From: Membranipora membranacea
Taxonomy: Eukaryota; Bryozoa; Gymnolaemata; Cheilostomatida; Membraniporidae
Length of the DNA: 64,000 nucleotides
Assembly (NCBI GenBank): GCA_914767715.1
Contig: OU612070.1
Span: 10,495,501-10,559,500 of the forward strand
Reading direction: 5' to 3'
The translations under genes were made by a program, and so were the position numbers. The notes under the pieces are model-generated. The model ran no database searches, was not told the origin of the DNA, and saw only the letters and a list, made by a program, of their open reading frames with translations. Of the stretch, positions 1-13,300 are shown one piece after another; the first letter of the stretch is position 1, and every line of letters starts with the position of its first letter.

Positions 1-273
1 GCTAGTCAACCAAGTCTGTGCTTATATTCAGTACAAATTATATCGAGAAACCCTCCGTTACTTCAGACAGCACCATAGACTTAATATTAAACATGGACAG
101 CACTAACCTCTATTTTGAGAGCACACTCTTTACTGCATGTCCAGTGCTGGAACGGTACGCATGTGTTACCCAGGTAAGGGTTGTGGAACGTAAACACAAA
201 GTAACCTGGAGAAAGAGATAGGCAAGGAATTTTGTTATAAGTAAACTGAATCAGCATCATGAAATAGTGGAAG

Positions 274-394
274 TGCCCAAACTCTGCAGGGTTGCTGGTG
301 GTTGCATTCCAGTATCAAGCGATTTCATGTATCCATGTGAATGGGATTTGGTTAACAGAGTAAAGCCCCTACCAGCAACCTGGCAGAGTTTGGG
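274..394. repeat. Foldback (inverted repeat) element
   Basis: The arm at 274-300 (GCCCAAACTCTGCAGGGTTG and on) is repeated in inverse orientation at 371-394, with about 70 bp between them. This looks like a small hairpin or MITE-type insertion. No target duplication could be assigned with confidence. Confidence 0.6.
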
Positions 395-561
395 TCATGA
401 CAATATGTTATGCATGGGTACTGTCACATTTTCCAGTTCCAGATTGCATCCAGTCTAATTTTATCTGAATAGCAAGCTATCAAAATAAACAATTTGATGT
501 ATATCTTGTCCAGCATGGATTACAACCACTAATGTGAATAAATTTTTAATTAATGAACAAA

Positions 562-567
562 TTTATT
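562..567 (-). promoter_or_regulatory. Candidate poly(A) signal of the LRR gene
   Basis: TTTATT on the + strand reads AATAAA on the minus strand, about 270 bases after the proposed stop of the LRR gene. Its use is inferred from position only. Confidence 0.35.
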
Positions 568-837
568 CATATCAGAATTTCAACAGTCTATTTTCTGCAG
601 ATAAACACATTAGCTAGGTACAAAATAAACAAGGTGTCACTTTTGCGTTCTTCAGCAGTCAACTGCTGTAACTCTACAAACATCAAACTGTCACAATTGT
701 TTGTAATGAAGGGTCATTGTCGTCTTGAGATGTTTTGGACGGCAGCATATTGAAATAGAATGAGAATCGACTTCATTGTGTTTCTGTAGACCACATACCT
801 TGTGGGCTCTTTTTTTTAAAATAGAAAACTTTGACAG

Positions 838-3800
838 TCAAAAAACTCCGCAGAGCTTACAGCAGTGTGCGGCTTCCCTGAAAGATGGCATTGCATCTGT
901 CCAGAGAATGAATAGCGGCATTATTTCCACAGTGACTTTAGTTTAGTTTACCTAGTTTGGGGATGATTTTAATGTAAGGTAGCACCTATTTTCACTGGCG
1001 AAAGTGGGAATTTATATAAATGTTAGCTAGCCATAAAATTCACTACATAAAGCCTCCAGCAAACACATCCTTCATATTATAGTGTAAGATGACACAATGT
1101 ATAATAAAATATGTACCTTGAGCATGTAGGAGACTGGCTGTATGACAAGCACTGCACATATTAAACATCTTATATACATTAGATATATAGTCTTTTGCTG
1201 CTTCTGAGATATTATCCAATAAGAAGTAGTTAGCTTTGCTGCTGATTATGCTACGAGCCGCCCAGAACTGCAGAGATTGGACTTGTGTGGCACAGTGTAA
1301 CGCATTAGCTGCCACGTCAACATCTAAAAATGTACAGGTGTGTGTTAAAATTAGAATCACCACGGACTAGAAAATGAACCAAAAAAAATCACAAAATGGA
1401 CTACATCACATAGACTACACAGTAAAGACTTCATTACAGAGAAGACATCAAAATGTAGTCTATTACTATATCACATAGCCATTTAATTCAGTGCACATAG
1501 ACTATATAACCTCAGAGTAAGGATGTATCCTTACTCTGTGATATAACTAAGACTACAGTACATAGACATTATTACAGAGATTACATCAAAATAGTGATCA
1601 AATCTCATAGACTATATAGCTATAGAGCATAGACTAATTCCTAGAGAATACAAGCCAGATACAGTGATCCTTACTCTGAGATTAATTTTTCATAATTGTG
1701 ATCGATGATATTACCGCAGAGTAATGATATATCATTAATCTGTGATATTACTAGGTTTTCGGGTCAACGTTTCCTCTGTGGCCTTTTGGCAGCAAACTTT
1801 AGACCCTATACCAAGTGATGGCACAGGAAATGTGGTCAAGTGTGTGTAGAATATGCAATAACACCAAGTTGTCAAATCGAGTAGTCTGTTCAATGTCTAA
1901 TTACTACTATAGCATTGTACAATTTACAGATGATAACATAAACACAAATTCAGATAGCGATAGTGGAGGCGTTATAAGGAACCCTTGTGGGTCTTTTCCA
2001 TGTCACAACTCTCACACCATAGACTTAATAATCATGAATAAATAAAATCTAATTATAAATTCAAATGAAAGTTTAATAAATATTTATTATTTATTTTACA
2101 AACCTGAAAAGGAGGCTGTACGTATTCTCTCTCGACTCTCACATCCGTACCACATAAACGTGGAACGGAAATAGTTCTGATTGCCATGTCTATGTAGCAC
2201 CTGTAGTTTACTGAGCTGGAGTATATAGCCTGGTATAGCATCTAAAATTAGATAGTCTTATATCAATGATTTGTCTTTATTTATTTGCCATTATGATTTA
2301 AGTTCAAAAATTTAGCTACACTGAATACTCAGCCTAAATGAAAAAAAAAGTAAAGCTCAATGAGATGTCGACGTTTGCCGATGGACTTGGGGTGTCTGAA
2401 AAGTCAGATCACCTCCTTTACATCTGGTTAAAGGTACCTACGCAAGAAGAACATCAAAGTATGTCACCACTTAAAAACCCCTCATTACTCCAGAAAGAAA
2501 ATCCAGAGTGCTCTGCGATCTAGCCTGTGATAATTGGGAGGAAGTGTTATCACCTGATGTACTCCATCAGAAAGTTGAGGCACTTCATTCCATTGTCACC
2601 AGAGCACTGGAAAAACATTGCCCATATAAAGTTAGCAAACTCAGACGTGATCGTCCGAACTGGATAACACCTGGTATAGAAAAGCTAATCAGAGCACGTT
2701 GAAAAAGCTCATAAAAGGAAATGCAAATCATGGAAAGTATTGAGGGCTCTGGTGCAAAGGAGAATAAGAGCTAGCAAGAGGGCATTTATTACAAACCAAC
2801 TAAATACTAATCAAAACACCAAAGAATGGTGGGCCACACTAAAGTCGATCACACAACCAAACAAGACAGCTTTGGAAACTATACCAACAATAGAAGGTAA
2901 CCCAATGACAGCTTCAACATTCTGTGATAAACTCAATGATTATTACTCTACGGTAGGTGGGAATGCTGTGCCTGAAAAGACGCCTCTTGAATATGATGGT
3001 GTACCATCTCACGCTCTTGACACATTAAGTATTGGGGAAGTAAAACTTTTATTGAACAGACTAGATCCAACTAAAGCTACAACTGAAGAGGACTTTCCAA
3101 CCTGGGTCTCCCTTGAAGGTCGTGAGGATATGTGCATTCCCCTCACTGACATCATAAACTGTATGCTACGCTCAAATGAATTTCCATGAAATGGAAAAGA
3201 TCTCAAGATTCGCCCCCTCCCAAAAGTGTCCTGCCCTACTAAGTTCAAGGACTATAGGCCAGTGTCACTTCTTTTCCATCTTGGTAAGGTGTGCGAAGCT
3301 TCTATTATTGGAAAAATGAGAAGTAAATTAGAGGAGATCATAGAGCCCTCACAGTTCGCGCACCAGCCTAATATAGGCACAGTGGATGCATTGATAAAAC
3401 TTTTAGATGATTACACATCTGAACTAGACAACCCCAACTCTAAATTCATTCAAAGTGCTGCACTCGACTTTTCTAAGGCCTTTGACAGGTTACAGCCAGC
3501 TATTCTCATAGACAAGATGCACAAATATCAATTCAACACTAACATAACAGCTCTGGTATCCAGCTTCCTCAAAGACAGGGCACAGTGTGTCAAATATGGT
3601 GACCAGAAATCTAGCTACACAGAGAGTAATGTCGGAGCACCCCAAGGTTCTAAGCTGGGGCCAATACACAAACTGTGAAAGATAAGAGCGTCTCCAAGAT
3701 TATACTGCCTGATCATGACTATGAAGATCGGCTAGGAATGTTACGCATTCCCTATCTTAGCAATTTTCTCTTTGATAGCTCATACAGTCACTTCACAAAG

Positions 3801-6800
3801 ATTTTAAACGATGAATCCCATCCACTTTATAGTCGCTTAAGTTTAAACAGTAACAGAACTTCCTGTCGAGCCAAACAAGTATTCCGTCCAAAATGATGCA
3901 GAACCACAAAGAGGTCTAACAGCTTTTTTAACTATTTTATGACCTACCATGATAATGGTCTTGTGTATCGTACTTAACCGTACCTAACTGCAGTATATCC
4001 TTTTAGTTATGTATTTTAATTTTTACAGCTACCAGTTTTTTAACCCACACTTACGTACATTCGATATCATCTCATATACATGTATATTGAGTATGGCAGA
4101 ATGTAATACAATACAATATTAATATTAAGCTAAGCTTGAGTTATAAATTTCAAAAAATAAACCGGAAGCTTTAACAGATCTCGCTGTCTGACAGATGGAC
4201 TTAGTATTTCAGAGATGTCTGGGAAGTCAGATTACTCCTTAACATAACTGAAAAATAAGCCTAAACATGTTTGGACATGTGCATCATTATCTACTACAAT
4301 GCAGCAGTGGAAGAAATTGAGGGCAAACAAAGTATCGGAATCAGTAGGTGATACTCAAATCAAACAACCAGTGCGATCAGTAAAGTCACCATCATGATCA
4401 CAAATCCTCATTGGTAAAATTTGGGAATGGACTTGAAAATAAGACATCATAACCATCTCTTTGCTATTAGCTATGCTGTTTGAAATGTGAAAAACTTAGC
4501 ATTATATTCAGCCTCCTTTAGTTAAGAAAGCGGCGAAAATATTCTACAGTTGATTACTCATTGTGTAAAAGCTCTCAGCAGCTGTGCCACCAAACATAGC
4601 ATGAAGCATATAGGTAAACACAGGGCTCAATATCCAATTCACAGCAGTGATGTGAGCAAGGAGTTAAAGACTCCTTGGTGTGAGCAATCAGGCTATATGA
4701 CAGACTAGACGACTCACCCAAAGCATTACCATCCACTAGCAGTGTGATTAGCTCTGTACAGAAGCTCAGTGTATATGGTATAGAGTCATTCTTCAGTCTG
4801 TTATTGGAAAGTTTGAGACACCTGAGTTTATACAGCCTTCCAATGTCAGGCGGTAAAGTCTTCAGGTTGTTACGACACAACGATAACCTCTCCAGATTGG
4901 GCACCATAAATATCTTCAAAAAAAAGTATCATATGAAAAACAATTATGTAACAAACTAGCTAGCCAAAAATTTTGATAATGAAATTTAATTTAAGCTGTG
5001 TCAGCTTTTGGTTCTATTTACTTTACATCGTTAGGAACATGATTAATGTAGCTACCTCGTTTCCTGGCTTCAATATGAGCTAATAGTGCTAGGGAAAATG
5101 CAAACATGGATAGAAGGCTAGATGAGTAGTGGGAGGAGAAGGTTTGCATGTAATGATATGTCCCTATTCGGTAAAGAAGTCTATAATTAACATGTCTTGT
5201 GTGGCTCGACATGTTCAGACTTGTCCAACATGACGGTGGTGCAAAATTTATAACCCAGGTTTGTTACCTGATGATGATCGTTAACCATACCCCTCTGGTT
5301 CATCAATCCATGGGTAACTTAATCTTTTGACGTAATAAATATGAAATTTGAGAACTTTGTGTCGGCTCATTAATCATTCAAACACTACATTTATGCTAAA
5401 GGTAAATGTCAAAAATGTATTGTAAACATTGTGGTTCAAATCTGAAGTTGAAAATTGGTCAACATTTTTCTGAGTGATCAAATAGTTCTGTTCCACTTAC
5501 ACACTTTGGCAGGCTACATGTGCGACCATTGAATACTCCATCCAACTCAATACATGTGAGCGCTTCTATCTTCACATAATCCTTGAAAAAATCTGTATCT
5601 ACAAATCCAAGAAAATCACACTCATAAAGACATAGTATTGGTCATTACCCAAGCAATGTGAAGCAATGTCCAATGCGAATCTTTTTTGTAAATGAGCGTT
5701 GTGAATGCCAAAATACACACTAAAGAATCGGGCAGGGCTATACACGTACACATAAGCTGTCTTGATGGTATGAGCGGATGATTTTCTATGTATATCTTAT
5801 TATTTGAGTTTAATTACAGACAACTTCTATCCATTCTCCCTGTTCTATCCATATCTGCAAGGTGAATGTAGTGGTAAGCAGGCCTGTATTGAAGCTGTTA
5901 ACATAATTATTTTAAGCTTCAGTCTTACCGTTGAAATATAAGGAGTAACTTTTGATCAGATTGTCATATGCAGACCACCGCTGTTTTTGTGCTTCTGCCT
6001 GAAGAATTTCATAGAAACGCTCTTTTTCATGTTTATAGAAGTTGTATACTGGTATGAAGAACAATGGATCCAAATTCTTATTTCGATTTTCCTTAATTCC
6101 TTCGACCAGCTTGGCTAGGCGATCCAGATGCCCTTGTGTTGAGTGATAAATGAGGTGGGCATGGTGACCCAGGCTATCATCAGGCTGTACAAATGATATA
6201 ATGCAAGTGTTATAAATATGGAATAGGATATTGCTGTGGTTATGTACGGGATGAACAGGACTTCGATATATATTCAATGAATTTTTTTGTCTCAACAACT
6301 TATAGCCCTCAGTTAGGCGCTCAGTTTTGACTTGTCGACCTGAAACTTGAGGAGTTGGAAGCAGCTAGCACTATATACAAACCCGTTTTGTTCATTACTG
6401 CTTAGTCCGTAAGCAACCTTTGATTCCACCATGCTGTCTACATTAGGTGTGAATCCAAAACATGTAATATAGGAGAGTGACTTGAAACACAAAAAGCGAC
6501 CAACGAAATATAATAATTCATGTGATCTGAACCTGCACTTGTACACTGTCAAAGTATAGAAATTGGACAAATTTCTACTTCTACTACATACTTCAGCTTT
6601 CTTGGAGCTAGATTCACAGTATTCCTTCACAACTGCATCCCAGCTGTCTTTGACATCTTTAGAAGCCTCCAAAGCGACCATAAATGCCAGCTCATGAGGT
6701 GATGAGGGAAGCCTTCTGAGATCTCTAGGGTCTGTCACAGGTTTGTATGGTAGTACAGGAGATGAGTCTGCTGAGCCAGTAGTTGAAGACTTTCTTGACC

Positions 6801-6918
6801 TGACTAGTTTCAAACCAGTTTTCATAATAATTGGACTAGATTTAAATGAGTTGTTTCTTCCAGAACATCTTCTTTTGAGACTGGATGATGGAAAAGTCAG
6901 CTCATCACTGAGATCCAT
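838..6918 (-). CDS. Leucine-rich-repeat protein with Cys-paired C-terminal tail (7 exons)
   Basis: I assembled seven exons: 6918-6592, 6184-5929, 5598-5501, 4913-4718, 2241-2104, 1323-1117 and 896-838. All junctions are GT..AG and phases agree, giving 426 aa. The N-terminal 195 residues are not recognised: a Ser-rich start, then a probably helical segment containing GHLDRLAKLVEGI. Residues about 205-315 are leucine-rich repeats (NLERLSLCRNNLKTLPPDIG, then KLRCLKLSNNRL, then LQLSKLQVL). The C-terminus has two CxxC pairs (Cys395/398 and Cys420/423) that could bind zinc. LRR proteins of this kind are usually intracellular interaction scaffolds; no signal peptide or membrane segment is visible. 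Intron 4 (2242-4717) holds a LINE fossil in the opposite orientation. The start is the first ATG of the open first exon. I do not recognise the family by name. Confidence 0.72.
1380..1760. repeat. Internally repetitive intronic block with hairpin
   Basis: This part of LRR intron 5 repeats variants of CATAGAC, ATTACAGAGA and ACATCAAAAT several times. It includes a hairpin at 1504-1546 with the arm CAGAGTAAGGAT and its complement, one copy of a palindrome family found elsewhere in the window. Related fragments occur at about 1664-1690 and 1715-1745. It looks like a degraded non-autonomous element. Confidence 0.5.
2300..4135 (+). mobile_element. Degraded non-LTR retrotransposon (LINE, possibly CR1/L2-like)
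   Basis: Plus-strand frames encode pieces of a LINE ORF2. The recognisable parts are a linker with WWATLKSI (about 2830), the reverse transcriptase blocks KDYRPVSLL (about 3250) and ALDFSKAFD (about 3465), and GAPQGSKLGP (about 3635-3663). A C-terminal segment with DRLGMLRIPYL and LYSRLSLNSNRTS runs to 3896. Lesions seen are a frameshift near 2700, an in-frame TGA at 3187, and loss of everything between the QGSKLGP block and the C-terminal segment. That loss includes the catalytic YADD box. The 3' end is A/T-rich with a TACAATACAATATTA tail near 4105-4130. The copy is 5'-truncated or too decayed to read upstream of about 2300. It lies inside an intron of the LRR gene, antisense to it, and cannot make an active enzyme. 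Confidence 0.85.
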
Positions 6919-7324
6919 AATTAATCTCTCAGTTTAGCTCAACTGTCTGTTGAAATTTGTTTGTTATGAGCTATCCCTATCTGCAAAGAGAGAGAGCCTT
7001 CTTCCACTCTTTCCTGATTTTCTGTTCCGGAAGTGATTATGGAAATAAATAAAAATGTGAAATGGAAACAAGATAAATAGCCTTAAAAAGTCAGATTATC
7101 TACGGTGAGTCTTTGAGATTAATCAATTGATCATGTGATGGACATGTGACAGTGGTAATCATCTAAAACATCACACTGGCTATCAAATAATATATAATCT
7201 TTAGATCTTGATGAAAACCACTATTTACCAACTGAAGAAGAGCTGTTTAGATTCTCCATTCGTCAGATCTCATTTGTATCCAACCAGCTTTACATACTGT
7301 TTCCAGCTGTGCTGATTTAAAATC
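6919..7324. promoter_or_regulatory. Divergent spacer between the LRR gene and legumain
   Basis: The start codons of two oppositely oriented genes are only 406 bp apart, so this interval must hold both 5' UTRs and probably both promoters. No TATA box or named factor site could be assigned with confidence. Confidence 0.45.
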
Positions 7325-10300
7325 ATGCAAGCTCTCACAGTCCTGTGCCTTTCTGCTTTCATTGCCTTGAGCCTCTCTCAAGGTGATGGAAAACTTCCTT
7401 TCCTGAAAAATGGAGGAAAACACTGGGCTCTGATTGTGGCTGGATCAAATGGTTATTATAACTACAGACATCAGGTAGGCTTTGGGTCATATAGGGTTCA
7501 CAGAGTCAATCTTATAGTAAAGTGGTTGAAATGGAGTCTCAATAGCAGTGATAACTTACATATTAAACCTCTTGCATTTTATCAGGCCTGACTATGGATG
7601 ATGTTTTATATTATTGCTATATTGCTATTGAAATACTTTTGCCATCAAAATCTTTCTCTGTGGTGGCATGATATCTATATACAGTTGCATGTAATACACT
7701 GGTTGTAATTCCCCTCCTAAGTCATGCTACCTCAATCCATCAATTCATACGCTCTGGTTAACGATCTTCAATTAATCCTTTTCTATGCCAGGCTGATGTT
7801 TGCCATGCATTCCACGTACTCAAAGACCATGGTATTCCTGAAGAGAATATCATTGTTATGATGTATGATGATATCGCTAACAATGAAGAGTAAGTAGACT
7901 GCAACTGCTGCATCAGCAGGCGTCCGGTTCTTTTGTCCCGAAGTCACGTCTTGGGTTTATATCTGTAGGCCTACTGTTTATATTAGCCTGTGTGTTGACG
8001 CTGATTGATGGCAACAGAGTCAATGCATCAGCCTTGCTTATGTATGCCTCAATCTAATTTTGATAATATAATACAATCCTCGCTAAGTTCAAGTGTGTGT
8101 TTTGTGAAATACCACCCTGAGGAATTTGGAAGTTACAGCATTCCCTGATTTAACATGTTTCTAAGGTTCTGCTGTCATATACCTAACACATGGGCTAACT
8201 CTTGAGCTATGAAACATTTTCAGAAACCCAGACAAAGGTGTGCTCATCAACAGACCAAAAGGAGAAAATGTATACGAGGGAGTTAAAATCGACTACAAGG
8301 GCAAGGTATGAGTTGTTCACTATCACGTTTTAAGATACTGCACAAATCGCAGTCTTGTTGGCTTAAAGCTCCTCATTAGCTATGCTCTAGGGGACAAACC
8401 AATAACACTATGTTATGAAAAAGAGTATTTTCGATGTGTCTCCAAATTTCCTTTGCGTTCTGTCCACCTTGTCCACTCACACAGAAACATACAACAGCTG
8501 AGATAAAGATAATGTGATGTGGCATGGGTGAATTTAGCTCAAAGTAGTTTGGTTTTTAGATGTGTATCTAAATTTTCAAACAGTGAGTATAGATTGTTCA
8601 GCGTGTAGCAGATGTTGTGTCTCACACTACCAAATTGAGGCAAGTTTAATAATTTTTTAATTCATTTATATGTGTCCATCAGCAATGATTTAATCTTTTG
8701 TTTGCCTGTGCTACTATCTATAGACCTTATGTACAATGATGCAATGTTTGGTTATTGTAGCATGTTACACCAGAGGTCTTCTTAGCTGCGCTTAAAGGCG
8801 AGAAACAGAAGGTACATGGTAAAGGAACTGGAAGAGTCATTGAGAGGTAAGGTCAGAGCTGAGAGTTGAGACCATCCCTTTTCCTGGTTGAAAGAGGATT
8901 GGCTTGATTAAATAGTCATGTTTGGCAAACACTTCATTTTTAGACATGGCAGGGATAGTTTCATCACGTTATTGACAATATTATCATTCATGATGCAATG
9001 GTAAGGATATAGTGGGTCTTTAGAGTATGTTGCATACACAAGCCTGATGTCTCTGGGTTCTAAGCTTTGGTTTTGGCTCCATCTCATTGAATGGAAGGGG
9101 GGAGGAATTAAACATCATACCCAGCAGTCTTGCAGGATATCAGCTATCAAATTTGATACTGCAATCTCAACACACTTGAATGCTCTTGAAATCGCCACTT
9201 TGTGCTTGTCACAGAGCCACTCTAGATGTGGGATGTGGCTTGACGGCCTCTGCTGATTGAATCTGAGAGCAATAAACATGCCTAGTATCACTAAACATAA
9301 TGCTGGATCTTGTAAAGTCATCAAATCCAGTAGTCATAAATCATAACATTCAACAAAAAATCTTCTGTTTCATTCATCAATTGGTGTATCTGTTTATTCT
9401 GGGAAGTCTTTTAATCAGCAAATTATCACTATCGCATTGCTCAAAAATAACGCTCACTTGGTATTTCAATTAGGCAAATTCGTCCCCAAATCACTCACAC
9501 AGAATTTATTTATTTCTATCAATGAGTTAGCAATGTAAGAGCGAGATCTGCTAGAGTCCCGCTCTCTCACTGACTATGTGATCAGATTGCGATTTTTGCT
9601 TTGTTCAATTAAAATACCCCCTGCTTGTTCTACTCTCCCCGAAAGAGGTGACAAGTAACACATCTTATGACTTTCCAATCTCATTATTTACCATGTGACA
9701 GAAGTTAGAGCAGTGTCGTCATGTGATGGAAAATCATGCACTGTTGGAATTACCTCTCTGTTATCACAAAGACTTGTTTTTATCCCCAAAGTGTAAAAAT
9801 GAGAAAACTTAATTTATCCGCAACATTACACCATTAACTTTAAGTAAATATGATATGATATTATCAATACGATTTGTTTGCATCTCAAACCACATAATTT
9901 TTCTGGCGCCCATTAAGTTAGTGTTATCTTTGGTAAATAATCATAAAGCAATAAACAAAATGCAAAGTTCAATAGGTATAGGGGTGATGAGACAGCACAA
10001 CACTCTATATTATCACAGAATGATACTGGTTCAAAAGTTGAGAGGGTTCAATTGCGCAAATTGATGTTGATACTCACTACTACCCTTATCATTATATTGC
10101 CTTTAATTGCTGATAGTATTGCTTAGACTGCATAATCCATTATATCTCCCCTTGATCATGTGATCTATTCCATTAATAGCTCATGTGATGTGATCCATCA
10201 ACAATTGATAAGGAAGTGAATGGTTATAATGTAAATCCAGTGACTTTGTTTTCAATCAGACAGGGATGAATTTTTGCCTCAGCAAGACATGCTATATAAA

Positions 10301-13300
10301 TTCCTGCAGCTGTAGACATTCAGTGCACACATGTATAAAATAAAGAGGTCCTCACGGTTTTAACTTCTAGATTAGTTTAAGCGCTCAAACTGTGTCCGGA
10401 TAGCTGGTAATGGAATTTCATTATCCATTTTCCCCACCAAAGTGAAAGGGAGAGTGGTTGATAATGAAATGCCACTACCAGCTGCTATCACACAGTTTGA
10501 GCGCTTAAACTACTACTAGGTCTGTTTTGTAAATCTGTTGGAGTGAATCGTGGGATTACTTAGCTTGTCATACTCAATGAAGTAAATGATGAGAGATTAA
10601 ATATTTATTTTATGTCATCTTCTATTTTTAAGCGGACCTGATGATCATATCTTTGTGAACTTTGTCGACCATGGAGCACCAGGACTTGTTGCATTCCCTG
10701 ATAGTGAACTCCACGCTAGAACATTCATCAAGGCTCTCAAATCCATGCATGAGAACAAACAATACTCTCAGGTGAATATGCGCAATCTATAAGTGCGATG
10801 GGGATAAGACCACTAATCTGTTTAATGATGCATTGTTCTTCAATAATGATTTTTGAATGCATTTGGAGATTAGGAGATATTCAATGTAGTTTTGAATATG
10901 CGCATAAGACTGTGATCCTAGTGCTGGCTCTCTCACTTTCAAGCCTACCCAACCACTTGTGAATTCGAGCGAGTTCCTCCAATCCTCCTCCCCCTGCATA
11001 TTCGTCCGTTTGTGTGATTTCCCTGTATCTGAGTGCTTGTTGCATTCGCCGTACTTGGCGTTGGAATGAACTAGGCTCTTTTTCTTTGTATTCAAATCCA
11101 GTCTTTGTTTTCTTTGATGAATCACCTCTGAAGGTCTACTAAAGTGTTAATTGGAAATTCGCAATACTCAACTTCATTCCGAGTTTTTTATTCAAATTCA
11201 CGCTAATTCAGACTAGGAATATGGCCAAAAATCGATGCATTCTAATATCTCTTAATCCAGCAGGAAACTCGGTGGTCCCCAGAGGTTTTGATTGACTTGA
11301 GTATGTAATCTCTAATCAGCTATAAGCGTTTCTAACACCCCTATGTTGTTGTTTGCTTTCTCAGATGGTTATATATGTGGAGGCCTGTGAGTCTGGATCT
11401 ATGTTCAAGGGTCTACTACCAGACAATATCAATAGTAAGTTCTGTGACTCATTTATGGAAAGGTTCGTGGTCACCTTTGCTTTGTGTTTGATTAATATCA
11501 TGGCTGTATTTTGCCTGGTCAGAAGTTGTATATATCAATGCCTCACAATTTTACATGTCTAGACTTAACCAGATAAAACATTCTGTTTTACTGAGAAGAA
11601 TGGTGAAGTGTGAGTTTTCAAGAATGATATCATCTGTTGACACTGGTTATAATGGCTTATTGGTCATTGCTCAGTGTTGCAACAACTTAAAAATCTCATA
11701 GTAAAAACAAGTATACATATATATCTCCCTAAATTTTAATGGGAACCATTTTTTGAAATTGCACTCTCTACAATCTCCATAATTTATTGGGGTCATAACA
11801 GGTCATGTTGTGTTGTAAACAACCTACAATCTTGTGAATCTCACAGACATAAATACATAGAAATTGCAGCACATAAGTTATTCTATAGGCGATGATGTTT
11901 AGATATTGCTACATAGACATTGTTCGATAGATGCCAGACATCACTGGAAACATCATTTGACAACAGACACTGATGTCAATTGCGGTTGTTCAATTTCGCA
12001 CATATAGCAGTATGATGTAGGTCTATATTTAATCTTCGTCTATGTGCTAGCTTGTTACCGTCGCAGGAAATAGAATTTTGTTCTTTTTTTACTAGTCTAT
12101 GCCACCACAGCTGCTAATGGAAAGGAGTCGAGCTATGCCACATACTATGACGAGCACCTCAAGACTTTCCTGGGTGATCTGTACAGTGTTAAGTGGATGG
12201 AGAACTCCGACGTCGCCAACCTTAACAAAGAGAGTCTTATTTCTCAATTCGGTAAGTCTACATGTACTTGCACTGGCATAAACTTTTTGATAAGAGGGTA
12301 ATGTTCGTTGTGAGAACGAAATATAAGATTATCTGATAACTCAGGTTTGATAGTTTGCGAATGGCACATTACCCTGACTAAAAATAAGTTTGTTGTAATA
12401 AGTAGTTTTGATAAATTATTATTGAAATGAGTATTTATATAATTTTTAATACTGTGTCAATATGTCATCGAGATGGTGAAGTTCCTCTTAAATAGCAGTG
12501 CTTGGAATATTAAAATAGTGCAACATGTGGCGGGCTTATCAAGTTTTTGGCAGTTCATAATAGCCATGTCAAACTGTACAAAAAATTAACGTCAATTTTA
12601 TTTGGCTGAATCGCTATTGTGTTTTCCTCCTGTGACCTTAGTATCATTCCCTTGTTGTTATAAGTCACTAAGTTCATTGCTACCAGTGTATTCCTAGTCT
12701 TGGTGAAATTAGAGTCAGGAAAATCGTCATGAGAACTTTAGCCGTGACTAAAATCAGACAGCTCCCAAAACACCTACCTGCATTGAAGCAGGGCAATGTG
12801 CACTCTGGTGTATTGAACTAACACTAATTTGATAGGGTCGTGTGATACATTTGTTCTGGTAAATGTCAGGGTACTGATTCATAGACAGCTGACGGTGTGA
12901 CCTGCTGATGGCTGTCATCACGTGAAAGTGACGGCACAGTGATCTTATTTAACACAGCTTGGCTGACACATACAACTAAAACATAGAATTTCGAGGTTTT
13001 CAGGCTACAAATATTGATATACTTATAACAGCTTGTTCTTGGAGGTCTTGAGCAGTACATAATGAAAAAAAAAGTTCAATCTTTAATCTTAATACTGAGA
13101 AATCTTTCACACAACCGACGGAATTGCCTTAGTATTTATATAAAAAATACATGAACTGCATGACAAGCTATGCTGTGGGTGCTGTTCTTACAGTACTTTG
13201 TTGCAATGGTTTCTTCACTGCCCTTTTTTAGGGACCCCTTTCCCCCCAAACACTACAAAGCGCACAAACGAACTGTGAAGTGAACTCAGACAAATTGGAA

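Larger units (their letters stand above)
1..837. other. 3' flank of the LRR gene; no gene seen
   Basis: No convincing coding exon was found on either strand. The stretch is the presumed 3' UTR and downstream flank of the minus-strand LRR gene. It contains a foldback repeat at 274-394 and an AATAAA (minus strand) at 562-567. Short open frames here have no recognisable motif or splice context. Confidence 0.5.

Noticed and set aside
10787-11125. Minus-strand 112-aa open frame
   Set aside because: Lies wholly in legumain intron 5, antisense, with no recognised motif.
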